Of a stretch of DNA of 64,000 nucleotides, positions 50,643 to 59,773 are shown in pieces. Source of the stretch: Verrucomicrobiia bacterium. GTDB lineage: Bacteria > Verrucomicrobiota > Verrucomicrobiia > Palsa-1439. The translations under genes and the position numbers were made by a program. The stretch is taken from positions 1-64,000 of the forward strand of contig JAJVHY010000004.1 in NCBI GenBank assembly GCA_022072455.1, read 5' to 3'. Under the pieces are notes generated by a model. The model saw only the letters and a list, made by a program, of their open reading frames with translations. It had not been told where the DNA came from and made no database searches. Each line of letters opens with the position of its first letter. Within the stretch, counting starts at the first letter, position 1.

Positions 50643-51745
50643 CGGTCGAGAAACTTTTTGTAGTACGGCGACTTTTCGTAGTCGGCTTGAACGCGGGCGA
50701 GGAGTTTGTCGCGGACAGCCATCAGGCGTTTGGGTTGGCGCGGTTTGATGTTGTCGAGCGCGAACGCGGTGATCAGCGGCAGGGCGATGGTCGAGTCCAC
50801 ATAGCAGACGACGGCATCGGGAAGTTTGTTCGGGTCAACTTTACCCCAACTGACAGCTTCGGCTGGCGTGGCACCGGAAAGGCCGCCGGTATCGGGGCGG
50901 GCGTCGGTGATTTGGAGGAAGTAGTCGTGGCCTTTTTCGTCGAGGCCGAGGACTTCTTGAATCTGGGGCTCGGTCTGGAGCATAAAATTCTTGGGGCTAC
51001 CGCCACCGAGGATGAAGACGCTGGAGGTGTGGCCGGTGCGCTTGGCGTTGTAGACGATGGCGGCGGTTTGGTTGACGTCGCGGTTGACGTCGAACTGGAG
51101 TTTGTTGCCGGCCATGGCCATGGCGGCAACGTTCATGCCGATGGAGGAGTCACCGGGGCTGCTGGTGAAAAGCGGGACGCCGTATTGGTAGGCGACCGAG
51201 ATCAACGAGGTGTCTTTGAGGCCGAGTTTCTTTTCGCGGGCGTGGACGTATTTGCCGAGGAGGTAGTGAAATTCGTCGGTGCCGAGGGGGCGCTGGAATT
51301 CGGGGCCGGCGATGACTTGCCGGATGAAGGCGTCGGTATCGAGGAGCACCCGGTAATCGAAGAGGATGTCATAGATGCGGATGATATGCTTTTCGCGGAG
51401 CTGGACGTCATCGAGGAACGGCGAGCCCCGGTAGAGCTTCATGTCGAGGCCGTAGTGGATGTCGTGGTAGAGGTTGGCGCCGGTGGTGATGATCCAGTCG
51501 ATGAAGCCGGCTTTGATGAGCGGGATGAGACAGGATTTGCCGAGGCCGGCGGGGGTGAGTGCGCCGGTGAGGCTGACGCCGACGGTGCCGTTGCGGGGGA
51601 GCATCTTGCGGCAGAACAACTCGGCCCCTTCGCGGAGCCGGGCGGCATTGTAGGCTTGGAAGGTCGCGGCGATCAGTGCGGAGGCGCGGATGCCACGGGT
51701 GATGGGCTGGGGATTGAGCCGGGAAAATCGGGAGAATTTGCTCAT
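50639..51745 (-). CDS. Deoxyhypusine synthase-like protein
   Basis: 368 residues. Deoxyhypusine synthase moves the aminobutyl group of spermidine using an active-site lysine and NAD. The lysine is kept in GGGSPKN (near residue 252, GGGVVKHH in eukaryotes), as is [13 protein letters not shown], which closely follows the eukaryotic SGARPDEAVSWGK. Bacteria lack eIF5A, so a role in making or using a polyamine such as homospermidine is more likely; the actual reaction is unknown. I chose the ATG at 51745 over an in-frame upstream start. It is followed by metF (ATGA). Confidence 0.85.
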   Translation of the reverse strand: MSKFSRFSRLNPQPITRGIRASALIAATFQAYNAARLREGAELFCRKMLPRNGTVGVSLTGALTPAGLGKSCLIPLIKAGFIDWIITTGANLYHDIHYGLDMKLYRGSPFLDDVQLREKHIIRIYDILFDYRVLLDTDAFIRQVIAGPEFQRPLGTDEFHYLLGKYVHAREKKLGLKDTSLISVAYQYGVPLFTSSPGDSSIGMNVAAMAMAGNKLQFDVNRDVNQTAAIVYNAKRTGHTSSVFILGGGSPKNFMLQTEPQIQEVLGLDEKGHDYFLQITDARPDTGGLSGATPAEAVSWGKVDPNKLPDAVVCYVDSTIALPLITAFALDNIKPRQPKRLMAVRDKLLARVQADYEKSPYYKKFLDR

Positions 51746-51835
51746 GAGATTTTTGTTCGTGCAATCGGTGAACCGAGTGCCTAGAGTTAGCAATCGTCGA
51801 AAGCTTTGGCAACCAATTTAGGAGACCACCACCTC

Positions 51836-52672
51836 ATGGAAGCACGCGAAATTACGATTGGACACAGCCCCGACCCCGATGACGCGTTCATGTTTTATGC
51901 GTTGACGCACGGCAAATTGGATACCGGCGGGTTGCGGATCAAGCATTTCATCAGCGACATCGAGACGCTCAATCACAAGGCCATCGAAGGGGAGTTGGAG
52001 GTCACGGCATTGAGCGTGCATGCGTATGGGTACGCCATGGATAAATATGCGTTGTTGTCGTGCGGCGGCAGCTTTGGCGATGGCGTGGGGCCAATTGTGG
52101 TGGCGAAGAAGAAAATGGATGTCGGCGAGATGGCGGATGACCGGATCGCGGTGCCCGGCACGATGACGAGTGCGTATCTGTTGTTGAAGCTGTTGTTGAT
52201 CAACTTCAAGTTTGAGGTGGTGCCGTTTGACAAGATCATTGATGCCGTCCTCGCGGGCGAGGTGGATGCCGGGTTGTTGATTCACGAAGGGCAGATCACC
52301 TACGAGAAGTTTGGCCTGCATAAGGTCGTGGATCTCGGGCGGTGGTGGCAGGAAGACATCGGGTTGCCGGTGCCGCTGGGAGTGAACGGGGTGCGCAAAG
52401 ACCTCGGGAAACCGTTGATGCGCCAGCTTTCCAGTTTGATGAAGCAGAGTGTTGATTACGCGCTGACGCACCGGGCTGACGCCGTGAAGTACGCGATGGA
52501 ATACGGGCGCGGGATGGATAGCGTGCTGACGGATAAGTTCGTCGGGATGTACGTGAATAAATGGACCACGGACATGGGCGATGAAGGGCGGGCGTCCATC
52601 ACGCGGTTGTTGACGCGCGGGTATCATGCGGCGGTGTTGCCGCGCCCGGTCCACCTCGAGTTTGTGGAGTAG
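51836..52672 (+). CDS. mqnD: 1,4-dihydroxy-6-naphthoate synthase (MqnD)
   Basis: 278 residues. MqnD acts late in the futalosine route to menaquinone, converting cyclic de-hypoxanthine futalosine to dihydroxynaphthoate. The family signature GHSPDPDDAFMF is at residues 9-20. A solute-binding-like fold continues with GVGPIVVAKK and VDAGLLIHEGQITYEKFGL. The length is normal. AGGAG lies 13 bases before the ATG at 51836; an in-frame earlier start is less likely. mqnA, B and C are not in the window. The outer-membrane barrel gene starts 10 bp after its stop, but a functional link is not apparent. Confidence 0.88.
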   Translation: MEAREITIGHSPDPDDAFMFYALTHGKLDTGGLRIKHFISDIETLNHKAIEGELEVTALSVHAYGYAMDKYALLSCGGSFGDGVGPIVVAKKKMDVGEMADDRIAVPGTMTSAYLLLKLLLINFKFEVVPFDKIIDAVLAGEVDAGLLIHEGQITYEKFGLHKVVDLGRWWQEDIGLPVPLGVNGVRKDLGKPLMRQLSSLMKQSVDYALTHRADAVKYAMEYGRGMDSVLTDKFVGMYVNKWTTDMGDEGRASITRLLTRGYHAAVLPRPVHLEFVE

Positions 52673-52681
52673 CCAGCGCGC

Positions 52682-53941
52682 GTGAGGGGCTGGCAAATAT
52701 GGCTGGGCGTGGTGGCCGGTTTGGTTGTCGGGCCGGGCGTGAGTCGGGGGGAATTGACACTCACTCCGCCAGGAGATCCCAACCGCAACTGGAGCGCGGC
52801 GCTGTTGACGACTGCTGGTTATAACGACAACATCAACACCACCCCGTCAGTGGCTTCCTCCAACCGGCAGGAAAGCGCGACGATTGTGGTGGAACCCCAG
52901 GCAACCCTGCGTCTCCCCGGCGCGCGGACTTCCGGTCAGTTACGCTATGCTTATAGCGCGGTCTATTACAACGAACGCAACGGTTCCAAGCCCGACGAAT
53001 CGCATCTGGTTGACACCAGCCTGACGCATAACTTGACGCCGCGGTTGACGCTGTCGCTCAGCGATGCGCTTCGGCGCGGAATCGAGCCGGATTTGGTCGA
53101 GCAACAAATCAGCGGCACCCCGCTCATCACGCGCCGGCGGGGTGGCTACTACTACAACACGCTCAATGGCGGCGTGAATCTGGCGCTCACCGAGCGATTG
53201 AGTTTGAGTCTGAACCAATCATGGACCCGGTGGTGGTTTGATGATCCTGCTCAGTCGGAAACCAATGACCGCGATGAATATGGCACATTGTTCTCGACCT
53301 CCTACGCGTTGACGCCGCGGACGTTTGTCGGAGGCAGTTACCGGTTTTCATTGACCTCGTTTTCAGAGGCGAGTGCGACCAACGAACTCCGGGATTCAAC
53401 CTCCCATGCAATGTACGCCACCATGGTGCATCGGTTCAGCCCACTAGTGGTCGGTCAGATCAATGCCGGCATCCAACTCGCCGGGTTTACCGGCCAGACG
53501 GATTTAGGGCCCTACGTGAACCTGGGGGGAAGCTATAATTTCAGTGCCCGGAGCACGTTGGGAGCGGGATTCAGCTACAACATCCAGCTGACCGAAGTGG
53601 CGGCGTACCGGAGTTCCGAGCAGGCGACCACCTATCTCAGCCTCAACCACCGGCTGACCCGCCGGATTGGCACCGCCCTCTCCTTCGCCTATGTGCTGGG
53701 CACCTACCAAAATCTCAATCCACTCTACCGCAATCCAGATGACATCACCCAAAAAACATCGGTCGCCGAGGATTCGTGGCGGGTTTCGGCAACCGTGACC
53801 TACGATTTCACGCGCTGGGCGGCGTTGTATTTGAATTACACCTATAACGAGGTGAGTTCAGGGCTCGACAATCCGATTACGAACACATTTCGCTCCTTTG
53901 ATCGCAATCAGTTAAATGCCGGCTTACGGTTGACGTACTGA
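52682..53941 (+). CDS. Outer-membrane beta-barrel protein of the exopolysaccharide locus
   Basis: 419 residues from a GTG. The first 24 residues form a signal peptide (WLGVVAGLVVGPGVSRG). The rest is a series of amphipathic strands with aromatic girdles (YAYSAVYYN, GGYYYNTLNGGVNLAL, LYLNYTYNEVSSG). It ends NAGLRLTY, with an aromatic last residue as in outer-membrane proteins. Related barrels in exosortase/exopolysaccharide loci are thought to help polymer exit. It lies directly upstream of the locus B kinase on the same strand (gap 85 bp). Confidence 0.78.
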   Translation: MRGWQIWLGVVAGLVVGPGVSRGELTLTPPGDPNRNWSAALLTTAGYNDNINTTPSVASSNRQESATIVVEPQATLRLPGARTSGQLRYAYSAVYYNERNGSKPDESHLVDTSLTHNLTPRLTLSLSDALRRGIEPDLVEQQISGTPLITRRRGGYYYNTLNGGVNLALTERLSLSLNQSWTRWWFDDPAQSETNDRDEYGTLFSTSYALTPRTFVGGSYRFSLTSFSEASATNELRDSTSHAMYATMVHRFSPLVVGQINAGIQLAGFTGQTDLGPYVNLGGSYNFSARSTLGAGFSYNIQLTEVAAYRSSEQATTYLSLNHRLTRRIGTALSFAYVLGTYQNLNPLYRNPDDITQKTSVAEDSWRVSATVTYDFTRWAALYLNYTYNEVSSGLDNPITNTFRSFDRNQLNAGLRLTY

Positions 53942-54026
53942 GCGGTCGGCGCGGTTGCAGTTCAGGAAATTCACTTGCGCGGCGGTAACAGTTCGTGTTT
54001 ACTGCCGTGCTCTCGATAGAGCTGCA

Positions 54027-56186
54027 ATGCAACCAGGCCAAGGTTTTTCCGAAGATCGTTTACAATTCCTCGACTACTGGCGGGTCATCAAAACCCGCAA
54101 GGCAGTTGTTGTCGCAATCTTTCTCCTCGTCGTGCTGGTCTCAGCCACAATCACCTTCATGCAGACCAAGATTTACGCCTCGGGGGCACGGATCAAGGTC
54201 GAGCAAGAAAAACCCACGGTGGATGTCTTTCAACAGCAGTTCGTTCCCTCGTACGACCCGTATTTTCTCCAAACGATGTACGAGATCATCCAGTCGCAAA
54301 AAATTCTCCATCCGGCCATCAACCGCATGGACTTGATCAACGAATGGGCCCGCCGCGGCCGTCCCCTACCCTTGCCGTCCATGGACCTGGCCTTCAGCCG
54401 CCTCAAGGGGCAGATGGCCGTCCGCCGGTTTCGTGATACCAGCCTGATTGAAATCATCGTCTATGACGAAGACCCGCAATTGGCTGCCTACCTGGCCAAC
54501 ACCATTGCCGACGTTTTTGAAAAAGAGCGCCTCGAAGAAAAACGCCGGCAAGTCTTGAAGGGATTGGAAAAACTCAAAGACGAAGTTGCCCAACAACTCC
54601 ACCGTCTCCAAGTCGCCCAATCCAAAGTCGAAAACCTCCGCCGCGAGCTCAATGTCCCCGTCGTCGGAATCGGCGGCGGCTCCGTCAAGCTGACTGACCA
54701 AACCCTCCAAGCCCTCGAAGCGCAACTGACGGCTGCCAAAGTCGAGGCCGGCGTCAAGGATGTCCGCTTGAAGGAACTCAAGCGGCTGACCCCACTGCAA
54801 CTCCGCAACGCCATTTCCACCGTCATCAGCGACCCCAATGTGCAGTCTCTGTTGCAGAGTCTCACCGATACCGAAACGCGCCTCGAAGCACTCAAGGAGG
54901 ATTTTGGTCCGGAACACCCCACTGTCCGCACCGCGCTCGCGACCCGCGACAAACTCCAGGAACAACTCGACGCTCGGCTCGAAGGCGTCATGCGCGGATT
55001 TGAAGTCGAATACCAAATGTCCCAAGCCCGGGTGGGCGAACTGCAACGCCAGTTGAACGAAGCGCAAAGTTTCAGCATCAACCTCGACGGCGAAAAATTC
55101 ACCCCGTTCCGCAACGCGCTCCGCGAAGAAGAAATGGAAACGCGACTCTACGAATCCCTCAAGTCGCGCCTCCAACAAGTCTCCATCGAACTCGAAGTCC
55201 CCCGCAGCCCGGTCGAACTGATTGACCTCGCTGAACCCGGCCGCGCTCCCGTCCGGCCCAATATCTGGATGAACATCACCATCGGCGCCTTCGTCGGCTT
55301 GGTGATGGGCATCATCCTCACGTTCTTCCTCGAATTCCTCGACACCAGCATCAAGAAGATGGAAGACATCGAACGCTACCTCGGCCTGCCGGTCTTGGGC
55401 GTAGTCGCGCGCGAAGGCGAACTCATCGTCCGCGGCAGCGCCTCGCCACAACACGTCGAATCGTACCGGATGCTGCGCACCAATATCGAATTTGCCCGTG
55501 GCGCCAACCCGCCGAAATCCTTGGCCGTCCTCAGTGCCGGCGCGGGTGAAGGCAAGTCGTTCACGATCACGAACATCGCTTGCGTTTACGCCCAACACGG
55601 CGGGCGCGTCCTCATCGTGGACAGCGATCTGCGCCGCCCGAACATTCACAAAAACCTTGGTCTCTCCAACGAGACCGGCCTCACCGATTACCTCAGCGGC
55701 ACCAAGACAGCCGACGAAATCATCCAACCAACCAACATCCCCAACCTCTTCGCCATTACAGCCGGCGGCGGCGGCCAAACCAAATCCGCCCTGCCGCTCC
55801 TCACCTCCCATCGCATGGAAGAGCTCATCTCGCATGTCGCCAAACAATTTGACATCGTCCTGTACGACACCCCGCCAGTCCTTGCCGTCAGCGACGCGGC
55901 GATTGTCGCCAACGAAGTCGGCTCCTCCATTCTCGTTGTCCAACACCGCCGCTACCCGCGCGCCATGTCCATCCGCGCCAAGCACGCGATTGAAAATGCC
56001 GGCGGACGACTCCTTGGCGTCGTCGTCAACAACGTCAACGTCGGTCAGGACGAATCCTACTACTACTATCACGATCACTATGACCGGTACTTACACCCGC
56101 AAGAAACCGGCAAAGCCGCGCCGGCTCCGGCCACACCCAACAAACCTGCCGCAGGTGACGCCATTGAACTTCAGGGCAAGTATTAA
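54027..56186 (+). CDS. Tyrosine kinase/chain-length regulator (Wzc-like), locus B
   Basis: 719 residues, inner membrane. Two membrane segments (about 29-50 and near 420) flank a periplasmic Wzz domain with long coiled coils. The BY-kinase has AGAGEGKS near 504-511 (Walker A), VLIVDSDLRRP (A prime) and VLYDTPPV (B). A tyrosine cluster SYYYYHDHYDRY lies at about 677-688, the autophosphorylation tail. I chose the ATG at 54027; in-frame earlier starts lack family homology. No export domain is inserted, unlike the kinase at 12416-14977. The export lipoprotein follows with an overlap. Confidence 0.9.
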   Translation: MQPGQGFSEDRLQFLDYWRVIKTRKAVVVAIFLLVVLVSATITFMQTKIYASGARIKVEQEKPTVDVFQQQFVPSYDPYFLQTMYEIIQSQKILHPAINRMDLINEWARRGRPLPLPSMDLAFSRLKGQMAVRRFRDTSLIEIIVYDEDPQLAAYLANTIADVFEKERLEEKRRQVLKGLEKLKDEVAQQLHRLQVAQSKVENLRRELNVPVVGIGGGSVKLTDQTLQALEAQLTAAKVEAGVKDVRLKELKRLTPLQLRNAISTVISDPNVQSLLQSLTDTETRLEALKEDFGPEHPTVRTALATRDKLQEQLDARLEGVMRGFEVEYQMSQARVGELQRQLNEAQSFSINLDGEKFTPFRNALREEEMETRLYESLKSRLQQVSIELEVPRSPVELIDLAEPGRAPVRPNIWMNITIGAFVGLVMGIILTFFLEFLDTSIKKMEDIERYLGLPVLGVVAREGELIVRGSASPQHVESYRMLRTNIEFARGANPPKSLAVLSAGAGEGKSFTITNIACVYAQHGGRVLIVDSDLRRPNIHKNLGLSNETGLTDYLSGTKTADEIIQPTNIPNLFAITAGGGGQTKSALPLLTSHRMEELISHVAKQFDIVLYDTPPVLAVSDAAIVANEVGSSILVVQHRRYPRAMSIRAKHAIENAGGRLLGVVVNNVNVGQDESYYYYHDHYDRYLHPQETGKAAPAPATPNKPAAGDAIELQGKY

Positions 56187-56769
56187 TCGCCTGCACTATT
56201 GGGGCGCGCTCCTCGTTGTGATCGTTGGCTTGACCGCCTGCGGCGGCAGCGCCCGCCCCATCCAATTCCCGGGAGGGCCGGCCGAGCGGGGCGAATCCCG
56301 GCTTCGCAATGGCGACCAGATCATGGTGCGGCTCGATACCGGCGGCACCCAGCCCCCCCAATCTATTGACGTGGTCATTGACGAAAACGGCGAGATTTCG
56401 CTGCCCTTGGTCGGGCGCATCAAAGCGGCCGGCCTGACCCCCGCCGGGTTGAGTGAACACATCCAAGCCGGCTACGTCCCGCGTTTTTACGTCCGCTGCA
56501 CGGCAACCGTCTTGGCGACGATCCGCTTTTTCTACATGGGCGGCGAAGTCCGCGCCCCGGGGCGCTTCAACTGGACGGAAGACATCACCCTCTTGAAGGC
56601 CATCAATACCGGCGGCGGCTTCACGGAATTCGCCAACCGGCGCAAAGTTGAAGTCACCCGCGGCAAAGTCAAACAAGTCTACGACGTCGAAGCAATTCGC
56701 CAGCAACCGGAAAAAGACATACCGCTGCAACCGGGGGACTCACTGTATATCCCGCGGAGCATTTTCTAA
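56155..56769 (+). CDS. Wza-like polysaccharide export lipoprotein, locus B
   Basis: 204 residues from a GTG that overlaps the kinase gene. A signal sequence ends VGLTACGGS, a clear lipobox, so the protein is lipid-anchored. An export domain follows (VVIDENGEISLPLVGRIKAA, GLTPAGLSEHI), then an SLBB-like unit (FFYMGGEVRAPGRFNW, GGGFTEFANRRKVEVTR) and an end reading GDSLYIPRSIF. It is shorter than E. coli Wza and lacks the C-terminal helix. A TTG 9 bases on is an alternative start. Together with the kinase and the barrel it makes an export unit. Confidence 0.8.
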   Translation: MTPLNFRASINRLHYWGALLVVIVGLTACGGSARPIQFPGGPAERGESRLRNGDQIMVRLDTGGTQPPQSIDVVIDENGEISLPLVGRIKAAGLTPAGLSEHIQAGYVPRFYVRCTATVLATIRFFYMGGEVRAPGRFNWTEDITLLKAINTGGGFTEFANRRKVEVTRGKVKQVYDVEAIRQQPEKDIPLQPGDSLYIPRSIF

Positions 56770-56776
56770 TCATCGC

Positions 56777-58726
56777 TTGCCAGCCAACGCTAAAAGTCAC
56801 CACAAACCAGGTTTTCTGGATGAAACCCGGTCGCCGGTCGTTCGGTTCTGCCATCGTGCCATTTTTGCGCTGATCTTGTTCGTGTTGGTCTACTCCGTCC
56901 TGGCGTATGGCGCCACCCAACCCTGGTCGCAAGGACCACTTATCATCGCCGTGGCATTGGCGGCCGTATTCTGGGCCTTGCGGCTCGCGGTCTTTCACGA
57001 AGTCCAAGTCGTCTTTTCACCATTGGGCGCGCCGCTGCTCATGATCGGAATTTACGCCATCGTCCGGTATGTGCTCGCTGAAGTGGAACCGATCAGCCGC
57101 TCCAACATGTTGCTCGCATTGACGGCCGTCCTGTTTTTCTTCATCGTCCTCAACGATATCCGGCATCGCTGGCAAGTCACGGTGATTGTCTGGGTTCTGA
57201 CCGGACTCGGCGTTGTATTGACGGCGTACGGCTTATGGCAGGTCCTACGCGGCGGCCAGTGGGTTCTCGGCCAACCCCAGTTCGCCGCCTACCGGGGACA
57301 GGCCAGCGGCACGTTTTTCCGCCCAGCCGATTTGGCTGTCTTCCTCCACCTGACACTGGCTGTGGCCGGCGCTAATTTCCTGCTTTCGCGAAGATCACAT
57401 AATGCCAAAACCGCTTTGGCATTTGCCTGTCTGATCATGAGTGGCGGCTTGTACTTGACGTTTACGCCCTTGCTCTGGCTGGGCTGGCTGGTGCTCCTTT
57501 TCGTGCTGGGAGGTTTTGTGATCCGCAAGCGAGGGTGGCACTTTCGTTGGGTTGTCGCCGGCACATGCAGCTTGGCGCTGGTGGTGATTGCAGTCTTGTA
57601 CGCCTCCCGGTCACTGCAAACTCCATCCCAAACCACGGAACCCAGTTTGCGGGCGTTATGCGCCAGCGCATTGGCAATCGGTCAGCGAAATTTCTGGATG
57701 GGTAGCGGCGCCGGCATGTTTCCGTGGCTCTATCCGGCCCAACGGACAACTCAAGGCCTGGTGGATCACTGTCCCAACCAATACTTTCAAGTGTTTGCCG
57801 AATACGGGGCGGTGGGCAGTCTTTTGCTGTTGTGGCTTATCGGCGCCTTTTTGGTCAGCGTCGCGCAAATTGTGCGCCTGCGCGACACGAAGTACTCCAC
57901 CCACCGGCTCTCCAACCGGTATGCGTTTGCGGTTGCTGGTTTGGCCGCCATGGCAGCACTGGTCGTCAATGGGGCCATCAACCTCAACCTCCAATCTGGC
58001 GGCATCCTTTTCCCCCTGTTGACCATCATGGCCACGACGTTGACCTGTGGGGTGCATCGCCGGATTGGTGAATCCGAGCAGAAACATCACCCCGGCAGTT
58101 ATGCCGCCCTGCGCATCCACGGTATTAGCCGGTTTGTGCTCGTGGCTGCGCTGGCTGGTTTGGTGGCCTTGATCGGCACTCGCTTTCAAAGCGATTATCC
58201 GGCGGAACTGCTGTTACGCCGCGGCCAGGCTGCCTTTGATCGTTTCGATTGGAATGGCGCGGAACGCAACTTCCTCCGGGCCTGGAAATTCGACAACCGG
58301 AGTTTTGCGACTGCCGAAGCGTTGGGCGATCTCTATCTCGCTCGCGCGACGTGGAATGAACGCGAACGCGATGCGCTCGGCAAACAAGCGTTTAGCTGGT
58401 ACTACCGGGTCAAAACTCTCAATCCATACCACACGGAAAGCCTCCTCAAGACCGCGCGGCTCCACGACCTGCTGGGCAATCGCGATGCCGCCCGCGATGC
58501 TTACCGGGACGCGCTGAATCGCGACAAACGCAATGCCTCCTACCACGTCCACCTCGCCCTGCATTACCTCCGTGGCGGCGACCAAGCGCAAGCCGAACGC
58601 CTCTTCCACATCGCCCGACAACTGGAAGCGGCTGAGATTCTCCCCACCGACGAAGTCCCCGCCAACCGGCGCGCGACTACCCCAGCGTCGCCAGCACCGA
58701 CTGAATCGACCCGCGCAGCGCGGTAA
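56777..58726 (+). CDS. O-antigen ligase/polymerase-like membrane protein with TPR tail
   Basis: 649 residues if the TTG at 56777 is the start, which is not certain. Ten or more hydrophobic segments fill about 35-450, including the WzyC-like stretch GQRNFWMGSGAGMFPW with a later QVFAEYGAVG. This is the layout of O-antigen ligases and polymerases. A C-terminal TPR-type region (about 490-640; RRGQAAFDRFDWNGAERNFL, RDAYRDALNRDKRNASYHVH) follows. It lies 7 bp behind the export lipoprotein gene. Its 3' end overlaps the convergent hemQ-like gene by 50 bp. Confidence 0.8.
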   Translation: MPANAKSHHKPGFLDETRSPVVRFCHRAIFALILFVLVYSVLAYGATQPWSQGPLIIAVALAAVFWALRLAVFHEVQVVFSPLGAPLLMIGIYAIVRYVLAEVEPISRSNMLLALTAVLFFFIVLNDIRHRWQVTVIVWVLTGLGVVLTAYGLWQVLRGGQWVLGQPQFAAYRGQASGTFFRPADLAVFLHLTLAVAGANFLLSRRSHNAKTALAFACLIMSGGLYLTFTPLLWLGWLVLLFVLGGFVIRKRGWHFRWVVAGTCSLALVVIAVLYASRSLQTPSQTTEPSLRALCASALAIGQRNFWMGSGAGMFPWLYPAQRTTQGLVDHCPNQYFQVFAEYGAVGSLLLLWLIGAFLVSVAQIVRLRDTKYSTHRLSNRYAFAVAGLAAMAALVVNGAINLNLQSGGILFPLLTIMATTLTCGVHRRIGESEQKHHPGSYAALRIHGISRFVLVAALAGLVALIGTRFQSDYPAELLLRRGQAAFDRFDWNGAERNFLRAWKFDNRSFATAEALGDLYLARATWNERERDALGKQAFSWYYRVKTLNPYHTESLLKTARLHDLLGNRDAARDAYRDALNRDKRNASYHVHLALHYLRGGDQAQAERLFHIARQLEAAEILPTDEVPANRRATTPASPAPTESTRAAR

Positions 58727-59372
58727 AAATCGGCGTGTCGCGCAACGTATAGGTGCGCACCTTGTGCTCGCGCATCTCCATCACGAGATCAATGAACTCC
58801 GCCGGTGTATCGCCCTCAAACGCGACGACAAACTCCGGATCGTCGAGGCCAAAGCTGTAGATCGTGTTGATCTTGATGCCGGGATACCGGTGGCCGGCTT
58901 CGATGTGGACGTTCATCATCTGCTGCCGCTCTTCCTTCGGCAACTGATACCACTCCGTCGTCTTCCAGAACGGATAGATGAAAATGTACTTGTGTTGTCC
59001 CGGCACCACCCGTCCCCGGCGGCCCTCACTGCCGGGATGCTCATGCTTGTCCACGTACATCGAACGCTTGGTCATCCCCAGAAAACTCCACGGCGTCGTG
59101 CACCACTTCCCCAACCCGGTATTCAAGAGCTGCGTGGTCATCTCCGAAAAATCTTCCAGCCGCTCACTGATGCGCCAGAGCACAAAGTCCGTGTCCCCCC
59201 GGGTCCCCACGGTGCTGAAGGGGATGATCAGGCATTTCTTCTGCCACTCGGTCACCACGGCGGCAAACTCCGCCTGGCCGGCGGCGCGCTCGGCAGCCGG
59301 CAGCCGGCGCCACTCGGGCGCGGTTTTGAAAAAGAAATAGTTTACGTATTGGCGTTTGATTTCGTCACTCAT
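58677..59372 (-). CDS. hemQ: Coproheme decarboxylase HemQ (chlorite dismutase fold)
   Basis: 231 residues. HemQ turns coproheme into protoheme, the last step of the coproporphyrin route of monoderms and some other phyla. By alignment with Gram-positive HemQ, the catalytic tyrosine is Y133 in KYIFIYPF and the proximal haem ligand is H156 in MMNVHIEAG. The GIKINTIYSFGLDDPEFVVAFE block is typical. It is divergent from the cbiX gene with only 20 bp between the start codons. That pairing suggests a tetrapyrrole locus. Its end overlaps the convergent O-antigen-ligase gene by 50 bp. Confidence 0.85.
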   Translation of the reverse strand: MSDEIKRQYVNYFFFKTAPEWRRLPAAERAAGQAEFAAVVTEWQKKCLIIPFSTVGTRGDTDFVLWRISERLEDFSEMTTQLLNTGLGKWCTTPWSFLGMTKRSMYVDKHEHPGSEGRRGRVVPGQHKYIFIYPFWKTTEWYQLPKEERQQMMNVHIEAGHRYPGIKINTIYSFGLDDPEFVVAFEGDTPAEFIDLVMEMREHKVRTYTLRDTPIFTALRGSIQSVLATLG

Positions 59373-59384
59373 GCAGCGATAATA
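59356..59384. promoter_or_regulatory. Candidate bidirectional promoter of hemQ and cbiX
   Basis: On the plus strand TTGATT and GATAAT lie 16 bp apart, with GATAAT at 59378-59383. On the minus strand the same bases read TATTAT (59384-59379). The cbiX start lies 9 bp after its -10 and the hemQ start 6 bp after its own. Both transcripts would begin at or next to the start codon. The minus-strand -35 is weak. Confidence 0.4.
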
Positions 59385-59392
59385 CCAAGACC

Positions 59393-59773
59393 ATGCAACG
59401 GAAAACAGGCGTAATTATTTTCACCCACGGCTCCCGCCTCAAAGCCGGCAACGAAACCATGCTGAAACTTGTCGAGCAAATCCGCCGGCAATTCGACCAC
59501 GCGCCTATCGAACCGTGCTTCATGGAACTCGGCAAACCGCTCATCCCGGTCGCCCTCAAGAAACTCGTCAACCAAGGCTGCACTCACATTTTCGGCTACG
59601 CCCTCTTCCTCGTGCCCGGCTCCCATCTCCAGGAAGACATCCCCTTCATCTTTGAGCAGACCCTGAAGAAATATCCCGGCGTCACCTGGGAAATTTCGCC
59701 GCCGATGATGAACGACCCCTTGCTGGTGGAGTTTGTCGCCAAACATGTCGAACAAGCCCTCGCCAAATCATGA
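59393..59773 (+). CDS. cbiX: CbiX/SirB-type sirohydrochlorin chelatase
   Basis: 126 residues, the short class of the family. It inserts cobalt or iron into sirohydrochlorin for B12 or siroheme. Metal-binding histidines are H12 in FTHGSR and H78 in LVPGSHLQEDIPF. No strong Shine-Dalgarno lies in the 20 bp before the ATG. The gene is divergent from hemQ, and the DUF2238 gene follows with an ATGA overlap. The metal and the end-product cannot be decided here. Confidence 0.83.
   Translation: MQRKTGVIIFTHGSRLKAGNETMLKLVEQIRRQFDHAPIEPCFMELGKPLIPVALKKLVNQGCTHIFGYALFLVPGSHLQEDIPFIFEQTLKKYPGVTWEISPPMMNDPLLVEFVAKHVEQALAKS

Noticed and set aside
54366-56078. A long antisense frame of 570 codons opposite the locus B kinase
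   Set aside because: It is a shadow of a GC-rich gene: it lacks a ribosome site, matches no family, and its length follows from codon bias in the real gene. The same applies to long antisense frames over groEL (22731-23960), gyrB (4232-5341) and the esterase (46838-48028).
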